The notes below the pieces were generated by a model that was not told the DNA's origin, did not search any database, and worked only from the letters and a program-made list of their open reading frames with translations. The position numbers were made by a program, and so were the translations under genes. Below are positions 45,049 to 52,982 of a stretch of 64,000 bases of DNA, piece after piece (the stretch's first letter is position 1; each line of letters opens with the position of its first letter). The DNA lies in assembly GCF_016907975.1 (NCBI RefSeq), contig NZ_JAFBCY010000002.1:868001-932000 (forward strand), given 5' to 3'. This DNA is from Methylopila capsulata (GTDB taxonomy: Bacteria; Pseudomonadota; Alphaproteobacteria; Rhizobiales; Methylopilaceae).

Positions 45049-45798
45049 TCAGATCACTCCCGCTTCGGTCTTGAGCTTCTGGACGAGCTCCGCGACGGAG
45101 CCGACCTTCACGCCAGCCTGACGCTTCGGCGGCTCGGAGGTCTTCAGCACCTGGAGTCGCGGCGCGACGTCGACGCCGAGATCGGCCGCCGACGTCTCGT
45201 CGATCGGCTTCTTCTTCGCCTTCATGATGTTCGGCAGCGAGGCGTAGCGCGGCTCGTTGAGGCGCAGGTCCGTCGTCACGATCGCCGGAAGCTTCAGCTT
45301 CACCGTCTGGAGGCCGCCGTCGACCTCCCGGGTGACGGAGACGCCGTCGGCGTCGGGGGCGACCTTGGAGGCGAAGGTGCCCTGGGGCCAGCCGAGCAGC
45401 GCGGCCAGCATCTGGCCGGTCTGGTTGCAGTCGTCGTCGATGGCCTGCTTGCCCATGATCACAAGGCCGGGCTGCTCCTTCTCGACGAGCTTGACCAGGA
45501 TCTTCGCGACGGCGAGCGGCTCGACCGGGCCGTCGACCTTCACGAGGATGCCGCGGTCGCCGCCCATGGCGAGGCCGGTGCGGATCGTCTCGGCGGCCTG
45601 AGCGGGTCCGATCGACACCACCACGACCTCGGTCGCGGTCCCGGCTTCCTTGAGGCGAAGCGCTTCCTCGACCGCGATCTCGTCGAAGGGGTTCATCGAC
45701 ATCTTGACGTTGGCGAGCTCGACGCCCGACCCATCCGGTTTCACCCGGATCTTCACGTTGTAGTCGACCACTCTCTTGACGGGAACGAGAACCTTCAT
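45049..45798 (-). CDS. etfB: Electron transfer flavoprotein subunit beta
   Basis: The 249-residue AMP-binding beta subunit of ETF. It starts [23 protein letters not shown]; an upstream in-frame Met adding four residues is less typical. Conserved blocks are [49 protein letters not shown] (which shapes the dehydrogenase-recognition region and AMP site) and [24 protein letters not shown] with the recognition loop. First gene of the etfB-etfA-hbd set. Confidence 0.96.
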   Translation of the reverse strand: MKVLVPVKRVVDYNVKIRVKPDGSGVELANVKMSMNPFDEIAVEEALRLKEAGTATEVVVVSIGPAQAAETIRTGLAMGGDRGILVKVDGPVEPLAVAKILVKLVEKEQPGLVIMGKQAIDDDCNQTGQMLAALLGWPQGTFASKVAPDADGVSVTREVDGGLQTVKLKLPAIVTTDLRLNEPRYASLPNIMKAKKKPIDETSAADLGVDVAPRLQVLKTSEPPKRQAGVKVGSVAELVQKLKTEAGVI

Positions 45799-46016
45799 CG
45801 CGGCGGTCACCTCAAGGGTTCGCCGCGGGCCCGGGCGATCGCCTCGGGCCGAGCGGCGCGGCAGGACTTGGCGCGCCGGCAGGCAGATCCGGTCGCGAGC
45901 GGGGCGGACAGTAGGGTTGCCGCAGGTGCGAAGTCAACGCTCGCAGGGGCCGCTCGCGCCCTTCAAAAGTCTAGGGGCGGACCCCTGCGCCGCATGGGCT
46001 CCGGACCCGCTCCCGG

Positions 46017-47501
46017 TCACTCCAGGAGCATGCGCCGGATCAGTTCGATCTCGTCGGAGAGGGTCTGGTCGCGCTTCGCCAGATCGTCGATCTTGCGCAC
46101 CGCGTGCAGCACCGTGGTGTGGTCCCGCCCCCCGAAGCGGCGGCCGATCTCGGGAAGCGACCGCAGGGTCATCTGCTTCGACAGATACATCGCCACCTGG
46201 CGCGGGCGGACCACCGTCTGGGTGCGGCGGGACGACAGCACGTCCGCGCGGCTGACGTTGTAGTGCTTGGCGACGATGCGCTGAATGTCCTCGATCTTGA
46301 CGCGTTTCGGCTCGACCTGGCGCACGAGGTCGCGCAGCGCCGTCTCCGCCATCTCGACCGTAATCGGCGCGCCCGTCAGCGTGTTGTGCGCAAGCAGGCG
46401 GTTCACCGCGCCGTCGAGATCGCGGCCGTTCGCCGTGATGATCTTCGCCACATAGGCGATCACCTCGGACGGCACGTCGAACTTCGCGTGCACGGCGCGG
46501 GCGGCGGCGACGCGCTCCACCAGGATCTTGGCGCGCAGCTCCTCGTCGAGCGAGCCCATCTCGAGCGTCAGGCCGCCGGCGAGACGCGAGCGCAGCCGCT
46601 CGTCGACGCCCTCGAGTTCGGACGGCGCGCGGTCGGCGGCGACGATCACCTGCTGGCGCCCGTCGAGCAGCGCGTTCAGCGTGTGGCCGAACTCCTGCTG
46701 CACCACCTTGCCCTGCAGGAACTGCAGGTCGTCGATCACCAGCAGGTCGATCGCCCGCAGCTTCTCCTTGAAGGCGAGCGCGGTCTGGCCCTTCAGCGAC
46801 GCCACGAAGTCGAACATGAACTTCTCGGCGGTGAGGTACATGACGCGCCGGCCGGAGGCCTCGACGGCGTGCGCCGTCGCCTGCAGCAGGTGGGTCTTCC
46901 CGAGCCCGACGGCGGCGTGGATCACCAGCGGGTTGAAAGTCACGGGGTCGCCGGCCTTGGCGTTCGCCACCTGAAGCGCCGCCGCGTAGGCGAGCTGGTT
47001 GGCGCGGCCGACGAGGAAGGTGTCGAAGGTCAGCCGCCGGTCGAGCGGCGAGCCGGGAAGGCGCTGATGGTCAGACGTACGGTTGGAGCCGGAATGCGAC
47101 GCAGGGGCCGCCCCCGCCTGGGCGGCGCGGTCCAGGAAGGGCTCGCGCGGGGCGGGCGACGTCACCACGTCGCCGCCGTTGGTCGCAAGCTTCGGCGCCG
47201 CGACCCGCAGGCCGAGAGCGATGCGGGTGACGTCCGAGCGCTCCTCGCCGAACACCGCCGCGATGCGATCGGCGTAGTGCGACTGGATCCAGCTCTTGAG
47301 GAAGCGCGTCGGCACCGTCAGGTGCGCCACGCCGTCCTCGATCCGGTCGAGCACCAGACGCGCGAACCAGCTGGCGTAGACGTCGTCCCCGAATTCGGCG
47401 CGCAGCCTTTCGCTGGCCTTCCGCCACGCGGCCTCCCCCTCGGTCATCTCGCCGGCCGCCGGAGTCGCGGGGAAAAGTCGTTCGGGTTGCGCTGAAGGCA
47501 T
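46017..47501 (-). CDS. dnaA: Chromosomal replication initiator protein DnaA
   Basis: Initiator of chromosome replication, 494 residues. Domain I is the N-terminal [24 protein letters not shown] segment; domain II is a short variable linker (about 105-160); domain III is an AAA+ ATPase with [11 protein letters not shown], Walker [11 protein letters not shown], and the box with RLRSRLAGG; domain IV binds DnaA boxes through a helix-turn-helix with [24 protein letters not shown]. The start ATG 47501 yields [14 protein letters not shown]; longer open frame upstream would run through the rhodanese gene. Transcription probably begins in the GANTC-rich region upstream of the rhodanese gene or in the 55-base gap. 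Confidence 0.97.
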   Translation of the reverse strand: MPSAQPERLFPATPAAGEMTEGEAAWRKASERLRAEFGDDVYASWFARLVLDRIEDGVAHLTVPTRFLKSWIQSHYADRIAAVFGEERSDVTRIALGLRVAAPKLATNGGDVVTSPAPREPFLDRAAQAGAAPASHSGSNRTSDHQRLPGSPLDRRLTFDTFLVGRANQLAYAAALQVANAKAGDPVTFNPLVIHAAVGLGKTHLLQATAHAVEASGRRVMYLTAEKFMFDFVASLKGQTALAFKEKLRAIDLLVIDDLQFLQGKVVQQEFGHTLNALLDGRQQVIVAADRAPSELEGVDERLRSRLAGGLTLEMGSLDEELRAKILVERVAAARAVHAKFDVPSEVIAYVAKIITANGRDLDGAVNRLLAHNTLTGAPITVEMAETALRDLVRQVEPKRVKIEDIQRIVAKHYNVSRADVLSSRRTQTVVRPRQVAMYLSKQMTLRSLPEIGRRFGGRDHTTVLHAVRKIDDLAKRDQTLSDEIELIRRMLLE

Positions 47502-47556
47502 AGGGACCACTCCGGGGAAAGCTGATGCGGCGGTCGAAAGGATGGGCGGAGACGGA

Positions 47557-48003
47557 TCAGCTCTGGATCCAGGGAAGGCCTTCGGCCTTCCAGCCCGCGG
47601 CGGCGCCGCGGTGGCGGTCCTGATCGAGGGGACCCTCGAAGCCGCCGGCCACATTGTAGCAGCGGGTCCAGCCCGCCGCGGCCATCGCGGCCGCCGCAGC
47701 CTGGCTCCGCGCGCCGCTGCGGCAGAGAAAGAACACGGGAGCGTCCTTGGTCGCGCCGGCCGCGGCGAGCGCGCCTTCGACCTTCGCGGGGAAATCGGGC
47801 TCGACCTGCATGGTCGGGAACGTCTGCCACTCCTGAAGCACCGCGCGCTTCGACAGCGGCGAGAGATCGGGAACGCCGACGAAGGTCCACTCGACGCTGG
47901 TGCGCACATCCACCATCGCCGCCGCCCCGTCGCTCTCGAGCGCCGCCCAAGCCTCGGTGGGCGTCACGTCGCCAGCGTAGGGATGCCCTTTCGTCTGAGA
48001 CAT
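47557..48003 (-). CDS. Rhodanese-like domain protein
   Basis: A 148-residue single-domain rhodanese. It has the [17 protein letters not shown] entry motif, an active-site loop [17 protein letters not shown] with the catalytic Cys, and [12 protein letters not shown] near the C-terminus. Related proteins move sulfane sulfur in cytoplasmic reactions, but the acceptor is unknown. Its position directly upstream of dnaA (55 bases) on the same strand, separating dnaA from rpsT, makes co-transcription with dnaA likely. Confidence 0.9.
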   Translation of the reverse strand: MSQTKGHPYAGDVTPTEAWAALESDGAAAMVDVRTSVEWTFVGVPDLSPLSKRAVLQEWQTFPTMQVEPDFPAKVEGALAAAGATKDAPVFFLCRSGARSQAAAAAMAAAGWTRCYNVAGGFEGPLDQDRHRGAAAGWKAEGLPWIQS

Positions 48004-48629
48004 AGACTAGCCTTCGCCGGGCTCGCCCGACGCTCCCATTTGACGTTGTCACGACTCGCCGCACAGCGAGGCTCCCTAGTCGGGAACGTCTCGCCGGCTC
48101 ACGGCTTTAAATATCCTGGAACACTAACTCAGGTGATAAGCAGCCAGCGCACACAAAAAATACTTTGGAGGACTGGAGGTTATCTCCGGATGATCCGCTT
48201 TTATGTTTCTGTGGAAGAAAGATATTTGCGGCGTCTCCATGGGGTCAGACGATACACAGCGGCCTAAAACGGCGCAATGCCGACTCCCAAACGAATCGAT
48301 TCATATCGCCGCAGCGCCTTACGGCCGAGACGCCTCCAAATCCGCAAAACCTTGGGTAGCCAGCAAAATCGCTGCGCGGCGGGAGGTCGTCCAAAAACGA
48401 CTCCGGCGAGTCGAATCTTGGTCTTCGCCCCTGTGCGACTCCCCCATGACGGGGCGGATTCCGGGTCCCCCCTGGGGTCCTGCTTCTAAGGCATTGAAAT
48501 ACATCTATTTTTCGTGCTCGCCTACGGCGGATGGACTCTATCTGTTGCGAATCCTTCACAAATCCGAGTCAAGCGCTGAATTCCGGCAGCCGCACGTTCA
48601 CGGAGCCCGTCGCGCAGGCGCCACAAACG
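48004..48629. promoter_or_regulatory. GANTC-rich, AT-rich regulatory region upstream of rhodanese-dnaA
   Basis: About 620 bases without a convincing gene. The base composition is clearly more AT-rich than the rest of the window, with runs such as CTTTAAATATCC near 48105 and ACAAAAAATAC near 48152. Eleven GANTC sites, the target of the cell-cycle methyltransferase CcrM, start at 48282, 48293, 48298, 48399, 48408, 48413, 48437, 48457, 48534, 48549 and 48566. Roughly one would be expected. Near matches to DnaA boxes exist (TGTGGAAGA at about 48210, 7 of 9 positions) but none is perfect. It most likely holds the methylation-sensitive promoter of dnaA, or part of a replication origin. Confidence 0.6.
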
Positions 48630-48656
48630 AAAAAACCCGGCCGCGAGGCCGGGTTT
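48630..48656 (-). terminator. Rho-independent terminator of rpsT
   Basis: Arms AAACCCGGCC and GGCCGGGTTT around a GCGA tetraloop; on the minus strand the stem is followed by a run of T. It lies 22 bases after the rpsT stop and isolates rpsT from the rhodanese-dnaA promoter region. Confidence 0.92.
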
Positions 48657-48678
48657 CGATGCGTCTTGAAACCGTCGT

Positions 48679-48945
48679 TCAGGCGCTGAGGGCGCGCACG
48701 CGAGCGGCGAGGCGCGAGACCTTCCGGGAGGCGGTGTTCTTGTGCAGCACGCCCTTCTGGGCGGCGCGCATGATCTCCGGCTCGGCGGCGCGGAGCGCGC
48801 TGCGGGCGTCGTCCGCCTGACCGGAGGCGAGCGCCTCTTCGACCTTGCGCAGGAAGGTGCGCACGCGGCTGCGACGAGCGCCGTTCACGAGCGTGCGGCG
48901 AGCGATCTTACGGGCGGCCTTTTTGGCCGACGGCGTGTTGGCCAT
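48679..48945 (-). CDS. rpsT: 30S ribosomal protein S20
   Basis: Primary 16S rRNA-binding protein S20, 88 residues. It has the basic helical pattern [39 protein letters not shown] in its first half and [19 protein letters not shown] near the end, the family signature. In Hyphomicrobiales rpsT lies just upstream of dnaA, which agrees with this order. Own promoter in the gap to the histidine kinase gene; own terminator downstream. Confidence 0.97.
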   Translation of the reverse strand: MANTPSAKKAARKIARRTLVNGARRSRVRTFLRKVEEALASGQADDARSALRAAEPEIMRAAQKGVLHKNTASRKVSRLAARVRALSA

Positions 48946-49099
48946 GGGCGTCTCGTTCCTTGATCCGATGCGCCGCGAGCGTCGAGCGCAGGGGCGGCGA
49001 TAAAACGACGAGCGGCGAGCTCAGGCCCGCCGCGAGTGGCGGTCTCCTAGCAACGAAGCGGCCGCGCGTCAACGCCGGAGCGCATGCCCACGACGCGGA

Positions 49100-50425
49100 T
49101 CAGCCGAACAGGCCGCGTTCCTGAGCTTCGAAACGCCCGCGCGGCCAGGCGACGCGCACCACCGCGCCCTCCTCCGGCGCCGCGGCGTTGCCGATCTCGA
49201 TCGTCGCCCCCGACCGCTCCAGCAGGGTCTTGGCGATGAAGACGCCGAGACCGAGACCGCCGGCCTCCTGGTCGTGGCCGCGGTCGTCCGAGCGGGTGGA
49301 GACATAGGGTTCGCCCACCTTGGCGAGGATCTCGGGCGCGAAGCCCGGGCCGTCGTCAGCGATCTCCAGGGTCACGCGCGCCGCGTCCCACCCGGCTGTC
49401 ACGCGCACGCTCGACCGGGCGAAGTCGACCGCGTTCTCCACGATGTTGCCGAGGCCATAGAGAACGCTCGGGTTGCGGCGCCAGTGGGGCTCGGTCGCCC
49501 GGTCGCCGATCAGCGCCACCTGCAGCGCCACGCCAAAGTTGCGGTGCGGCTCCACGACGTCCTCGATCAGGTGGCCCATGGCCATGATGTCGAAGGGCGC
49601 GCCGTGCTCGTCGAGCGAGGTCAGCTTCTTGAGAATGTCGCGGCAGCGGTCGACCTGCTCGCGCAGCAGCACGATGTCGTCGCGCTGGGGGCCCGCCTCC
49701 ATCCCCCGCTCGAGCTCCTTGGCCACGAGCGCGATGGTGGCGAGCGGCGTACCAAGTTCGTGGGCGGCCGCGGCCGCCAGTCCGTCGAGCGCGGACAGGT
49801 GCTGCTCGCGGGCGAGCACCAGCTCGGTCGCGGCCAGCGCCTGGCCGAGCTCCCGGCTCTCGGCCGCGACGCGCCACGCGTAGACGCCGATGAAGCAGAG
49901 CGCCAGCAGCAGGGCGCACCAGATGCCCGCCACATAAAGGAACGGCATGTCGACGGGCTCGGCCCCCGACCAGGGCAGCGGGCGATGGGCCAGGCCGAGC
50001 AGGGTCGCGCAGGTGACGACGAGGGCTGCGAGCGACAACGTGGCCTTCGGCGGCAGCGCTGTCGCCGAGATCATGACCGGCGCGAGGAACAGCACGGAGA
50101 AGGGGTTCTCCAGCCCGCCCGTCAGATAGAGCAGCGCCGCAAGCTGCAGCACGTCGTAGCCGAGCAGGGCGGCGGCGGCCTGCGGCGCGAGCCGGTGCGT
50201 CACCGGAAACCGCAGGCGCAGCAGGACGTTCAACCCGGCGGAGAGCGCGATGACCAGGAAGCAGGCGGCGAGCGGCAGGGGAAAGCCAAGCGCCGCGTGC
50301 ACCAGCACCACCGCCGCGCTCTGCCCCGCGACCGCGAGCCACCGCAAGCGGACGAGCGTGTCGAGCCGCAGGCGGTGCTGGACGAAGAACAGGCGCTCGC
50401 GGGCGTGGGAGATGTCGAGGGTCAC
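49100..50425 (-). CDS. Redox-sensing histidine kinase of the RegB/PrrB/ActS family
   Basis: A 441-residue membrane kinase. Six transmembrane helices occupy about 28-185, with the quinone-site heptad GGLENPF at 103-109. The dimerisation domain has the phosphorylated H222 in AAAHELGTPLATIALVAKEL, and a Cys at 261 (DRCRDIL) placed 39 residues later, where RegB carries its redox-active Cys. The ATPase domain has NIVENAVDFA, DDGPGF and GGLGLGVFIAKTL. GTG 50425 is the start, with AAGGTGG before it; the much longer open frame upstream is antisense to phaZ and spurious. The cognate regulator gene (regA/actR) is not next to it. Confidence 0.92.
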   Translation of the reverse strand: MTLDISHARERLFFVQHRLRLDTLVRLRWLAVAGQSAAVVLVHAALGFPLPLAACFLVIALSAGLNVLLRLRFPVTHRLAPQAAAALLGYDVLQLAALLYLTGGLENPFSVLFLAPVMISATALPPKATLSLAALVVTCATLLGLAHRPLPWSGAEPVDMPFLYVAGIWCALLLALCFIGVYAWRVAAESRELGQALAATELVLAREQHLSALDGLAAAAAHELGTPLATIALVAKELERGMEAGPQRDDIVLLREQVDRCRDILKKLTSLDEHGAPFDIMAMGHLIEDVVEPHRNFGVALQVALIGDRATEPHWRRNPSVLYGLGNIVENAVDFARSSVRVTAGWDAARVTLEIADDGPGFAPEILAKVGEPYVSTRSDDRGHDQEAGGLGLGVFIAKTLLERSGATIEIGNAAAPEEGAVVRVAWPRGRFEAQERGLFG

Positions 50426-50551
50426 GGCGACCACCTTACACGCGCTTCGCCCGCGGCGGAGAGCCGGCGCCATCGGATGGATTGACGCCGCGGCGGAAGC
50501 GCGGAATCGTCTGGCGAGTTGTGCGACGCAGCATATCCGGAAGGATGAGCG

Positions 50552-52246
50552 ATGCCGAGAGACATCAAGAGCGCGGGTATCGGCGAGTTTGGCGGGGCGC
50601 CCGCCACCGCCGATTGGGGCGGCTCTCTGACGACGATGCCCTTGTACTGGATGTACGAGGCGGCGCAATCCTCGCTCGGACCGGCCCGCGCGTTGGCGGA
50701 CGCCGGTCGGCTCTATTTCAAGAACCCCGCGAACCCCGCCTCCCACACCGACTGGGGCCGGAAGATGGGGGCGATGTGCGAGGTGTTCGAGCGCGCGACG
50801 CGCCGCTACGGCAAGCCCGAGTTCGGCCTCGCCACCACGCTCGTGAACGGCGAGCGGCTGGCGGTGACCGAAAAAGTGGTCTGGAGCCGACCGTTCTGCG
50901 ACCTCATCCATTTCCAGCGCGCGATGCGGCCCGGCGCCCGCAAGCAGCCCAAGCTGCTGATCGTGGCCCCGATGTCCGGCCACTACGCCACGCTGCTGCG
51001 CGGCACCGTCGAGGCCATGCTGCCGGACCACGACCTCTTCATCACCGACTGGACCGACGCCCGTCTTGTCCCGGTCACGGACGGCTCCTTCGACCTCGAC
51101 GACTACATCGACTACCTCATCTCGATCTTCCGCTTCATGAAGGGCGACGTGCACGTGATGGCGGTGTGCCAGCCCGCCGTGCCGGTGCTCGCCGCGGTCG
51201 CGCGCATGGAAGCGGAGGACGACCCCTTCGTGCCGCACTCCATGACCCTGATGGGCGGCCCGATCGACACGCGCGAGAACCCGACCGCCGTCAACCAGGT
51301 CGCCATCGACCGCGGCACCGAGTGGTTCCAGCGCAACGTGGTGACCATGGTGCCGTGGCCGCACCCCGGCGCGATGCGTCAGGTCTACCCCGGCTTCCTG
51401 CAGCTGACCGGCTTCGTGTCGATGAACCTCGACCGGCACGTCGAGGCCCACAAGGAGTTCTTCAATCACCTCGTGGACGGCGACGGCGACAGCGCCGAGA
51501 AGCACCGCGAGTTCTACGACGAGTACCTCGCGGTGATGGACCTGACCGCGGAGTTCTACCTCCAGACGGTCGACACCGTGTTCGTGCGCCAGTCGCTGCC
51601 GAAGGGCGAGATGACCCATCGCGGCAAGCCGGTGGACTGCTCGAAGATCACCCGCTGCGCGCTGATGACGGTGGAGGGCGAGCGCGACGACATCTCGGGC
51701 GTCGGCCAGACCAAGGCCGCGCACACGCTCTGCTCGAACCTCTCGGACGACAAGCGCGTGCACTATCTGCAGGACAAGGTCGGCCACTACGGCGTGTTCA
51801 ACGGGTCGCGGTTCCGGTCGCAGATCGCCCCGCGCATCCATGATTTCATCCTGTCGAACCAGCCGCGCGCCGCAGCGGCGTCGAAGCCCTCCGCTCCCGC
51901 CGAGGCCCCACGGAAGGCGGAGCCCGCCGAAGTCGGCGCCGAGCCGAAGACCGCAGCGGGCGCGGAGGCCGCCGTCAGGGCTCCCGCCACAGGCAAGCGC
52001 GCGAAGTCGAACGGCGCGACCCGTCTGGCCGAGCCGCAGGGCCCGGCCGACGACCTCACCCGGATCACGGGCGTCGGGCCGAAGCTGCAGGCCGTGCTCA
52101 ACGAGGCGGGGATCTTCCATTATTGGCAGATCGCCCGGATGACCGAGGACGAGCGGAAGTCGCTGGACGCCAAGATGACGCCGCCCGGCCGGATCGCGCG
52201 CGACAAGTGGGTGGAACAGGCGGCCCGCCTCGTCGACGCGGGCTGA
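50552..52246 (+). CDS. phaZ: Intracellular polyhydroxybutyrate depolymerase fused to a helix-hairpin-helix domain
   Basis: The first 435 residues are a PhaZ-type depolymerase that mobilises stored PHB: lipase-like core with VCQPAVP (catalytic C206), acidic residues in EGERDDISG (379-380) and H412 in VGHYGVFNG. The order Cys-Asp-His matches the family of the Cupriavidus enzyme. A 65-residue Ala/Pro/Glu-rich linker follows and then a C-terminal domain (about 503-560) with LTRITGVGPKLQAVLNEAGIFHYWQIA, a helix-hairpin-helix element of the kind fused to other proteins in this order. AAGGA precedes the ATG at a good distance. The added domain is not needed for catalysis and may bind DNA, RNA or a protein partner. 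Confidence 0.9.
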   Translation: MPRDIKSAGIGEFGGAPATADWGGSLTTMPLYWMYEAAQSSLGPARALADAGRLYFKNPANPASHTDWGRKMGAMCEVFERATRRYGKPEFGLATTLVNGERLAVTEKVVWSRPFCDLIHFQRAMRPGARKQPKLLIVAPMSGHYATLLRGTVEAMLPDHDLFITDWTDARLVPVTDGSFDLDDYIDYLISIFRFMKGDVHVMAVCQPAVPVLAAVARMEAEDDPFVPHSMTLMGGPIDTRENPTAVNQVAIDRGTEWFQRNVVTMVPWPHPGAMRQVYPGFLQLTGFVSMNLDRHVEAHKEFFNHLVDGDGDSAEKHREFYDEYLAVMDLTAEFYLQTVDTVFVRQSLPKGEMTHRGKPVDCSKITRCALMTVEGERDDISGVGQTKAAHTLCSNLSDDKRVHYLQDKVGHYGVFNGSRFRSQIAPRIHDFILSNQPRAAAASKPSAPAEAPRKAEPAEVGAEPKTAAGAEAAVRAPATGKRAKSNGATRLAEPQGPADDLTRITGVGPKLQAVLNEAGIFHYWQIARMTEDERKSLDAKMTPPGRIARDKWVEQAARLVDAG

Positions 52247-52280
52247 GTTTGGCGGTTTTTGCGCACTCGGCTCTGGTCGG

Positions 52281-52300
52281 CGCTTATAAAACGCTTATAA
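52281..52300 (+). promoter_or_regulatory. Direct repeat CGCTTATAA upstream of lanmodulin
   Basis: Two exact copies of CGCTTATAA at 52281-52289 and 52292-52300 are offset by 11 bases, one helical turn, about 100 bases before the lanmodulin start. The element may be a regulator site or promoter elements. The regulator is not known. Confidence 0.4.
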
Positions 52301-52397
52301 GGAGCCAACGCAGCGTAGTTCCGCAGGGTTTGTTGTCGAACGCGGAGCCGCCGCTGCCGATTGCTCCGTTTAAACTTATTATTATCAGGAAAACACC

Positions 52398-52817
52398 ATG
52401 AGCGTGTTCACTCATCGTCTTGGCGCCGCCGCGGCGGCGCTTGTCCTCGTGGCGGCTCCGCTCGTGGCGCAGGCCGCGACGACCATGACCGGCGCCGAAG
52501 TTCTGGCGAAGTACAACAAGGACGGCGATCAGACCATCGAGCTGCCCGAGGCTCTGATGCTGGCCGCCGACACCTACCAGGCGATCAATCCGGACGGCGA
52601 CAAGACCCTCGAGCCGAACGAGACCGAAGGCCGCCTGACGGCGAAGGACTGGGAGCGCGCCAACAAGGACGGCGACAAGACGCTCGAGCTCGACGAGTGG
52701 CTGAGCATCGCGCGCAAGCGCTTCAAGGGCGCCGACGCCGACAAGGACGGCAAGCTGACCGCCGCCGAGCTCGACTCCAAGCGCGGCCAGCTGTTCGTCG
52801 CGATGATCGCGCACTGA
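52398..52817 (+). CDS. lanM: Lanmodulin-like lanthanide-binding EF-hand protein
   Basis: A 139-residue periplasmic protein with a signal peptide (cleavage after AQA, about 26). It carries four EF-hand loops: 40-51 NKDGDQTIELPE, 64-75 NPDGDKTLEPNE, 89-100 NKDGDKTLELDE and 113-124 DADKDGKLTAAE. Neighbouring loops are only 12-13 residues apart, the spacing that sets lanmodulin apart from calmodulin (about 25). Lanmodulin binds lanthanides with picomolar affinity in methylotrophs that use lanthanide-dependent methanol dehydrogenase. Loops 1-3 start with Asn in place of Asp, and only loop 2 has Pro at position 2. From memory this resembles the variant of Hansschlegelia. A generic calcium-binding role cannot be excluded. 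AGGA precedes the ATG. Confidence 0.88.
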   Translation: MSVFTHRLGAAAAALVLVAAPLVAQAATTMTGAEVLAKYNKDGDQTIELPEALMLAADTYQAINPDGDKTLEPNETEGRLTAKDWERANKDGDKTLELDEWLSIARKRFKGADADKDGKLTAAELDSKRGQLFVAMIAH

Positions 52818-52865
52818 TCCAGCGGATGGACGGGCCGCGTTCGCCGGCCTGTTCGTGACGTTTCT

Positions 52866-52907
52866 GACGGCCCGCGGGGGACACCCCTCGCGGGCCGTCC
52901 GCGTTTT
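52866..52907 (+). terminator. Rho-independent terminator after lanmodulin
   Basis: Arms GACGGCCCGCG (52866-52876) and CGCGGGCCGTC (52889-52899) with a short T-run (52904-52907) soon after. The stem is strong and should end the lanmodulin transcript before the metallophosphatase gene. Confidence 0.82.
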
Positions 52908-52982
52908 CGCCCCGGCGCGTCCCGAACCGCGCGCGGCGCGCTATGTCACGGATCGCGTCCGCTCCCCAATCATCGAGCCGCC

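Noticed and set aside
47502-47909. An N-terminal extension of dnaA by 136 codons
   Set aside because: It overlaps the rhodanese gene in another frame and has no similarity to DnaA domain I, which begins shortly after the ATG at 47501.
48245-48559. A 104-codon open frame within the GANTC-rich region
   Set aside because: Composition is Arg-rich, there is no ribosome-binding site or homology, and it lies across the likely regulatory region.
50426-52120. An in-frame N-terminal extension of about 565 codons for the RegB-type kinase
   Set aside because: It runs antisense through phaZ, has His/Arg/Asp-rich composition without domains, and the GTG start at 50425 has a good ribosome-binding site and matches homologue starts.
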